From: Nitrospiraceae bacterium | Lineage (GTDB): Bacteria; Nitrospirota; Thermodesulfovibrionia; UBA6902 | Assembly: GCA_003599275.1 (NCBI GenBank) | Contig: QZJG01000023.1 | Location: forward strand, 1 to 33,694 | Reading direction: 5' to 3' | DNA length: 33,694 nt | Part shown: one piece after another, positions 29,887 to 33,694 of the stretch | Position numbering within the stretch: position 1 is the stretch's first letter | How the letters are laid out: each line of letters begins with the position of its first letter | Program-made: the position numbers and the translations under genes | The notes under the pieces: model-generated | Seen by the model: the letters and a program-made list of their open reading frames with translations, nothing else | Database searches by the model: none | What the model was told of the DNA's origin: nothing

Positions 29887-32800
29887 ATGCAGCATACTGG
29901 AATAGCGGGACGGATAGCAAAGACATTCTTACAGTCAAAGTTGACGCCTTTGATAATTATCACTGCGCTGCTGCTGGGGATATTCGCGGTCGTCATAACG
30001 CCGAGGGAAGAAGAGCCGCAGATCATAGTTCCCATGGTGGATGTATTTGTCCGGTATCCCGGCGCTTCCTCACAGGAAGTAAATGACCAAGTGGCAAAGC
30101 CGATGGAAAAGCTCCTGTGGGAGATAAAGGGCGTTGAGTATATTTACTCAATATCAAAGCCCGGCACGGCTGTTTCCATAGTGAGATTTTATGTCGGCGA
30201 GGACATGGAAAAGAGCCTTGTAAAGCTCTACAACCAGTTGATGTCCAATTATGACAGGATACCCCCCGGCGTTTCACAGCCGCTTGTTAAGCCCAGGTCC
30301 ATTGACGATGTGCCGATCCTGACGCTTACCTTATGGAGCGGGCGTTATGACGGTTATCAATTACGAAAGGTCGCCAATGAACTTGCGGACCAATTAAAAA
30401 AGGACGCGGAGGTCTCCGAGATAAAGGTCATCGGCGGGCAGAAAAGACAGTTGAGGGTCATCCCCGACACATTGCGTTTAAAGGCATACAATGTTTCTTC
30501 ATTACAGATTTTGCAAATGCTTCAGGGGGCGAACGCCTCGCTCAGTTCCGGTAAGTTCCAGAACAGGAATGAAGAGGTTGTTATAGAAGCAGGCGGGCTG
30601 CTTCAGACTGCGGAAGATGTGGGCAGTGTTGTGGTCGGAGTTTATAACGGAAGGCCCATATATCTGAAGAACGTCGCTGAGATAAATGACGGGCCTGAGG
30701 AACCGACGAATTATGTCCTGATGGGTTTCGGTCAGGCTGCGGAAGATGGGAACACACCCCTAACCCCTCTTTATAGAGGGGAAAAATTAAGTCCCCCTTT
30801 GAAAAAGGTCGGTACGACTCGATTCCGAGGGGATGTAGGGGGATCTTCAGGCGAAATCAAAAGTGGTCTTTACGATGCCGTTACCATTTCAGTAGCCAAG
30901 AAGAAGGGCACGAATGCAACACACATATCTGAGCGTCTGCTTGAAAAGACAGAGGCCCTGAAGGGTGTTATCATTCCCGGCGAAATAGAAGTGACGACCA
31001 CGAGAAATTACGGCGACACGGCAAAGGACAAATCAGATGAGCTCCTTGAGCACATGCTCATTGCTGCAATTTCCGTTACGGTCCTGATCGCGATCGCATT
31101 GGGTCTGCGTGAATCAGTAATTGTAGCCGTGGCTGTTCCTGTTACACTCGCGCTGACAATCCTTGTTAACTACATGTATGGATACACGCTCAACAGGGTG
31201 ACGCTCTTTGCGCTCATCTTCTCCATTGGTATTCTGGTTGATGACGCGATAGTCGTAGTCGAGAACATCCACAGGCATTTCAGGCTGAAAGGCGTCTCTC
31301 CTGAAACAGCGGTGCAGGCAGTGGATGAAGTGGGCAATCCCACAATACTTGCGACATTCACTGTCATTGCCGCGCTTTTGCCTATGGCGTTTGTGTCCGG
31401 ATTAATGGGGCCGTACATGCGTCCGATCCCAATTGGCGCATCTGCCGCGATGCTGATTTCTCTCTTGATAGCATTCATCATCAGCCCGTGGCTGAGTTTC
31501 ATCGTATTAAAGAAAACAAAACAGGGCGCTGACGCGGATGAAAAGGAGCACAAAATATTTGCAGCGCTGAATCATCTTTATGAAAAGAACCTTCGCGGGC
31601 TTCTTGAGAGCAATACCAAAAAGATCATTGCCTTCATTGTGGTATTTCTTCTCTTCGGCGGGGCAGTAATGTTAGTGCCGTTAAAACTGGTCACGGTCAA
31701 GATGCTGCCCTTTGACAACAAGAGCGAGCTGCAGGTGATCATTGACATGCCTGAAGGCGCCACGCTTGAACAGACCGCGCTTGTATCAGGAGAGGTCGGA
31801 GAATACCTGAAGAAAGTCCCAGAGGTCACAAATTACCAGACCTACATCGGGACGTCTGCGCCGTTTAATTTCAACGGCCTTGTGCGGCACTATTTCCTCC
31901 GTGCAGGAAGCAACGTCGCAGACATACAGGTCAACTTTGTCGCCAAAGGAAAAAGGAAATCGCAGAGTCATGATATCGCAAAAAGGCTGCGGCCTGAGAT
32001 ACAGAAGATCGGTGGAAAGTACAATGCAAACATAAAAGTGGAGGAAGTGCCGCCCGGCCCGCCGGTATTGAGCACGCTGGTTGCCGAGGTCTACGGGCCG
32101 GACAATAAAAGGCAGGTCGAAATTGCCAAAGAGATAAAAAATGTCTTCGAGAAAACAGACGGTGTAGTGGACGTAGACTGGTATGTTGAGGACGACCAGA
32201 AGAAAGACACTTTCATTGTAGACAAGGAGAAGGCCGCCTACCACGGCATAAGCACCGATGCCGTGGCCCAAACACTCAGGATGTCTCTTGGCGGAATGTC
32301 CGCCGGACTACTGCACGTTGAAAATGCAAAAGAGCCTGTTGAGATATTTATCAGGGCGCCTTTAGCCGAACGGTCGAGCATTGAGGACCTGAAGGGTATA
32401 ACGCTTTTATCGTCTTCAGGCGCGCCTGTCGCACTTTCCGAACTTGTCAAAGTTCAGCATGGTATCGAGGACAAAACAATATACAGGAAAAATCTGAAGC
32501 AGGTAGTTTACGTTACAGGTGAAGTCGCCGGCACAGCGGAAAGCCCGGTGTACGCAATCATGAAAATGAAGGAAGAGGTGCAGAAACTTAAGCTCCCTGA
32601 AGGCTATGAATTAAAGCAGCACAGCACAACCCAGCCTGAGCTTGAAGATAAATACTCCATGAAATGGGACGGCGAATGGCATATCACATATGAAGTCTTC
32701 AGGGACCTGGGGATCGCCTTTGCAGCGGTTATGGTCCTTATTTACGTAATGGTGGTCGGCTGGTTCAGGTCCTTCATTACACCGCTTGTAATCATGGCGC

Positions 32801-33180
32801 CGATCCCGCTCTCCCTGGTCGGCATCCTGCCGGGCCATGCGCTTATGGGCGCGTTCTTCACAGCAACATCAATGATAGGATTCATTGCGGGAGCCGGGAT
32901 AGTCGTGAGAAATTCCATCATCCTCGTTGACTTCATCGAGCTGAAACTCAGTGAGGGAATGCCTCTCGATGAAGCGGTGGTGCAGGCGGGAATAATAAGG
33001 TTCAGGCCGATGCTTCTTACAGCAGCAGCCGTAGTCGTCGGTTCATCGGTGATTTTGTTCGACCCCATCTTTCAGGGAATGGCAATCGCACTGATGGCAG
33101 GCGAAGTGGCGTCAACCCTGCTTTCAAGGACACTCGTGCCGGTCCTGTATTATGAATACAAAAAAAGAGTTAAGAGTTAG
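29887..33180 (+). CDS. RND-family efflux pump inner-membrane subunit (HAE1-like) with in-frame inserted palindromic element
   Basis: A 1097-residue proton-driven transporter with the usual twelve helices and two large periplasmic loops. The proton relay is seen as [18 protein letters not shown] in helix 4, and the second half has [20 protein letters not shown]. Sequence style ([34 protein letters not shown]) fits HAE1-type drug or hydrophobe exporters more than the CusA metal type. Residues about 288-321 ([18 protein letters not shown] and on) match the translation of a known type of CCCCTAACCCC palindromic repeat, inserted without shifting the frame between MGFGQAA and [13 protein letters not shown]. 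The C-terminal RVKS and stop are made of GAGTTAA-type heptamers. Confidence 0.94.
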   Translation: MQHTGIAGRIAKTFLQSKLTPLIIITALLLGIFAVVITPREEEPQIIVPMVDVFVRYPGASSQEVNDQVAKPMEKLLWEIKGVEYIYSISKPGTAVSIVRFYVGEDMEKSLVKLYNQLMSNYDRIPPGVSQPLVKPRSIDDVPILTLTLWSGRYDGYQLRKVANELADQLKKDAEVSEIKVIGGQKRQLRVIPDTLRLKAYNVSSLQILQMLQGANASLSSGKFQNRNEEVVIEAGGLLQTAEDVGSVVVGVYNGRPIYLKNVAEINDGPEEPTNYVLMGFGQAAEDGNTPLTPLYRGEKLSPPLKKVGTTRFRGDVGGSSGEIKSGLYDAVTISVAKKKGTNATHISERLLEKTEALKGVIIPGEIEVTTTRNYGDTAKDKSDELLEHMLIAAISVTVLIAIALGLRESVIVAVAVPVTLALTILVNYMYGYTLNRVTLFALIFSIGILVDDAIVVVENIHRHFRLKGVSPETAVQAVDEVGNPTILATFTVIAALLPMAFVSGLMGPYMRPIPIGASAAMLISLLIAFIISPWLSFIVLKKTKQGADADEKEHKIFAALNHLYEKNLRGLLESNTKKIIAFIVVFLLFGGAVMLVPLKLVTVKMLPFDNKSELQVIIDMPEGATLEQTALVSGEVGEYLKKVPEVTNYQTYIGTSAPFNFNGLVRHYFLRAGSNVADIQVNFVAKGKRKSQSHDIAKRLRPEIQKIGGKYNANIKVEEVPPGPPVLSTLVAEVYGPDNKRQVEIAKEIKNVFEKTDGVVDVDWYVEDDQKKDTFIVDKEKAAYHGISTDAVAQTLRMSLGGMSAGLLHVENAKEPVEIFIRAPLAERSSIEDLKGITLLSSSGAPVALSELVKVQHGIEDKTIYRKNLKQVVYVTGEVAGTAESPVYAIMKMKEEVQKLKLPEGYELKQHSTTQPELEDKYSMKWDGEWHITYEVFRDLGIAFAAVMVLIYVMVVGWFRSFITPLVIMAPIPLSLVGILPGHALMGAFFTATSMIGFIAGAGIVVRNSIILVDFIELKLSEGMPLDEAVVQAGIIRFRPMLLTAAAVVVGSSVILFDPIFQGMAIALMAGEVASTLLSRTLVPVLYYEYKKRVKS
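30757..30842. repeat. Palindromic repeat element inserted inside the RND pump gene
   Basis: Outer arms CCCCTA (30757-30762) and TAGGGG (30836-30841) enclose two inner hairpins, CCCCTC-TTTATA-GAGGGG (30764-30781) and CCTTT-GAA-AAAGG (30796-30808). This is the design of the common CCCCTAACCCC...AGTCCCCCTTT...TAGGGGG dispersed repeats. The coding frame runs through it unbroken. Exact insertion ends cannot be fixed without an uninterrupted homologue. Confidence 0.85.
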
Positions 33181-33187
33181 GAGTTAA
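33167..33187 (+). repeat. Three GAGTTA(A/G) heptamers at the pump gene's stop codon
   Basis: GAGTTAA, GAGTTAG and GAGTTAA in direct tandem; the TAG stop of the pump gene is in the second unit. It parallels the GAATTAC array at the end of the tolC-like gene, with a different unit of the same length. It runs straight into the next palindromic repeat. Confidence 0.8.
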
Positions 33188-33190
33188 GGA

Positions 33191-33291
33191 TGTCATTGCG
33201 AGGAGCGTAAGAGACGAAGCAATCTAATGAAAGGCTGACAGCTATAAGCAAATCGCTAAAGAAAGATTGCATCGCTTTGCTCGCAAGGACA
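33191..33291. repeat. Nested palindromic repeat, copy 3 (core type, diverged)
   Basis: The left arm TGTCATTGCGAGGAGCG...GACGAAGCAATCT pairs imperfectly with the right arm AGATTGCATCGCTTTGCTCGCAAGGACA. It corresponds to the inner part of the elements at 1-96 and 23132-23268 but lacks their CAGGCTGCTGAAAAAGT ends. It lies between the pump gene and the small membrane protein gene. Confidence 0.75.
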
Positions 33292-33323
33292 CTTCATGAA
33301 CATTATCACAGGAGGCGTAAACA

Positions 33324-33545
33324 ATGTATATCGCAAAAACAGACAAATGGTATCTGGAAAGATTGATCTGGCTGATGGCGGGAATATTTTCCCTCACCGG
33401 GACAATACTCGCCGCTGTTGTCAGCAAGTGGTGGCTGATACTGACAGGGCTTGTAGGCGTGAATCTTCTTATATTCGCATTCACCGGATTCTGTTTGATG
33501 GCAAACATACTCTACAAGTTCGGAGCAAGACCGGAGATAAAATAA
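33324..33545 (+). CDS. DUF2892 (YgaP-like transmembrane) small membrane protein
   Basis: A 73-residue protein with two hydrophobic helices (about 10-32 and 33-58), WYLERLIWLMAGIFSLTG and WWLILTGLVGVNLLIFAFTGFC, followed by MANILYKFG. This is the DUF2892 domain, the membrane part found in YgaP fused to rhodanese and often as a separate protein near sulfur or metal genes. Here no rhodanese is attached. AGGAGG precedes the ATG at a good distance. It may be the last gene of the efflux operon, although a palindromic repeat separates it from the pump. The remaining 149 bp of the window show no gene. Confidence 0.85.
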   Translation: MYIAKTDKWYLERLIWLMAGIFSLTGTILAAVVSKWWLILTGLVGVNLLIFAFTGFCLMANILYKFGARPEIK

Positions 33546-33694
33546 GGTCCTCATATTTCATCTGCTAAGGATGATATCTGCGCAGGCATGGGGCGGGATG
33601 GGGAGATGCGGGCAATAAATATTTATACAGATTTATCGTACCTTATTGTATACTTTGGATATTAAACCTGTCTAATCGAGAAATAAACATCTTT

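Noticed and set aside
1-33694. tRNA or rRNA genes, prophage, toxin-antitoxin or restriction genes.
   Set aside because: I looked on both strands for T-loop-like GTTCGAATC segments, integrases, capsid or nuclease motifs and saw none that hold together.

Overview
The window looks like chromosomal DNA of a free-living Gram-negative (diderm) bacterium. An outer-membrane TolC-type channel, a lipoprotein adaptor, a PEP-CTERM-tagged exported protein, a heme-copper oxidase and several cyclic-di-GMP parts all appear. The gene mix and the dispersed palindromic repeats would fit Nitrospirota (Thermodesulfovibrionia-like) or Desulfobacterota. That placement is inference; no rRNA or tRNA gene is visible to settle it.

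Layout. 1-152: end of a palindromic repeat. 153-4450: five tightly packed genes (phosphoglycosyl transferase, TylF-type methyltransferase, split transketolase, PLP sugar aminotransferase), a segment of a surface-polysaccharide or modified-sugar locus that continues to the left. 4570-6324: a secreted beta-rich protein. 6680-7553: a CxxC metal-binding domain protein and a small cysteine-rich protein. 7895-12673: a compact operon for an A2-type cytochrome c oxidase (SCO1, subunits I, III, IV, II, heme O synthase). 12763-13182: a CBS-pair protein. 13236-16367, minus strand: lytic transglycosylase, NadA and a diguanylate cyclase. 16583-18917: Der, a YihY-type membrane protein and a small protein that may have an LSm fold. 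19061-20194: a cyclic-di-GMP-I riboswitch in front of an exported protein of unknown function. 20257-23131: a periplasmic PRC-barrel protein, a 32-residue Lys-rich protein, a CvfB-like S1 protein, an FmdB zinc ribbon and a PilZ protein. 23468-26089: a PEP-CTERM protein and a phosphatase-superfamily/TPR protein. 26279-33545: an ArsR-type regulator with a complete RND efflux system and a DUF2892 protein.

How it works together. Three cyclic-di-GMP parts (a GGEEF enzyme with I-site, a GEMM-I riboswitch, a PilZ receptor) lie within 10 kb, on the same stretch as polysaccharide and PEP-CTERM genes. This suggests control of envelope or matrix output. The oxidase operon shows a capacity for oxygen respiration or scavenging. 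The efflux operon is probably self-regulated by the ArsR protein.

The most unusual content is repeat biology. A four-helix-bundle (S23/IVP family) gene sits between oppositely oriented arrays of a 7-bp repeat that also supply the stop codons of the gene itself and of the upstream tolC-like gene. A palindromic element is inserted in frame in the RND pump gene. Three copies of a nested palindrome are scattered over the window, one bounded by TTAG direct repeats. The riboswitch also has a visible alternative helix that could form its expression platform.
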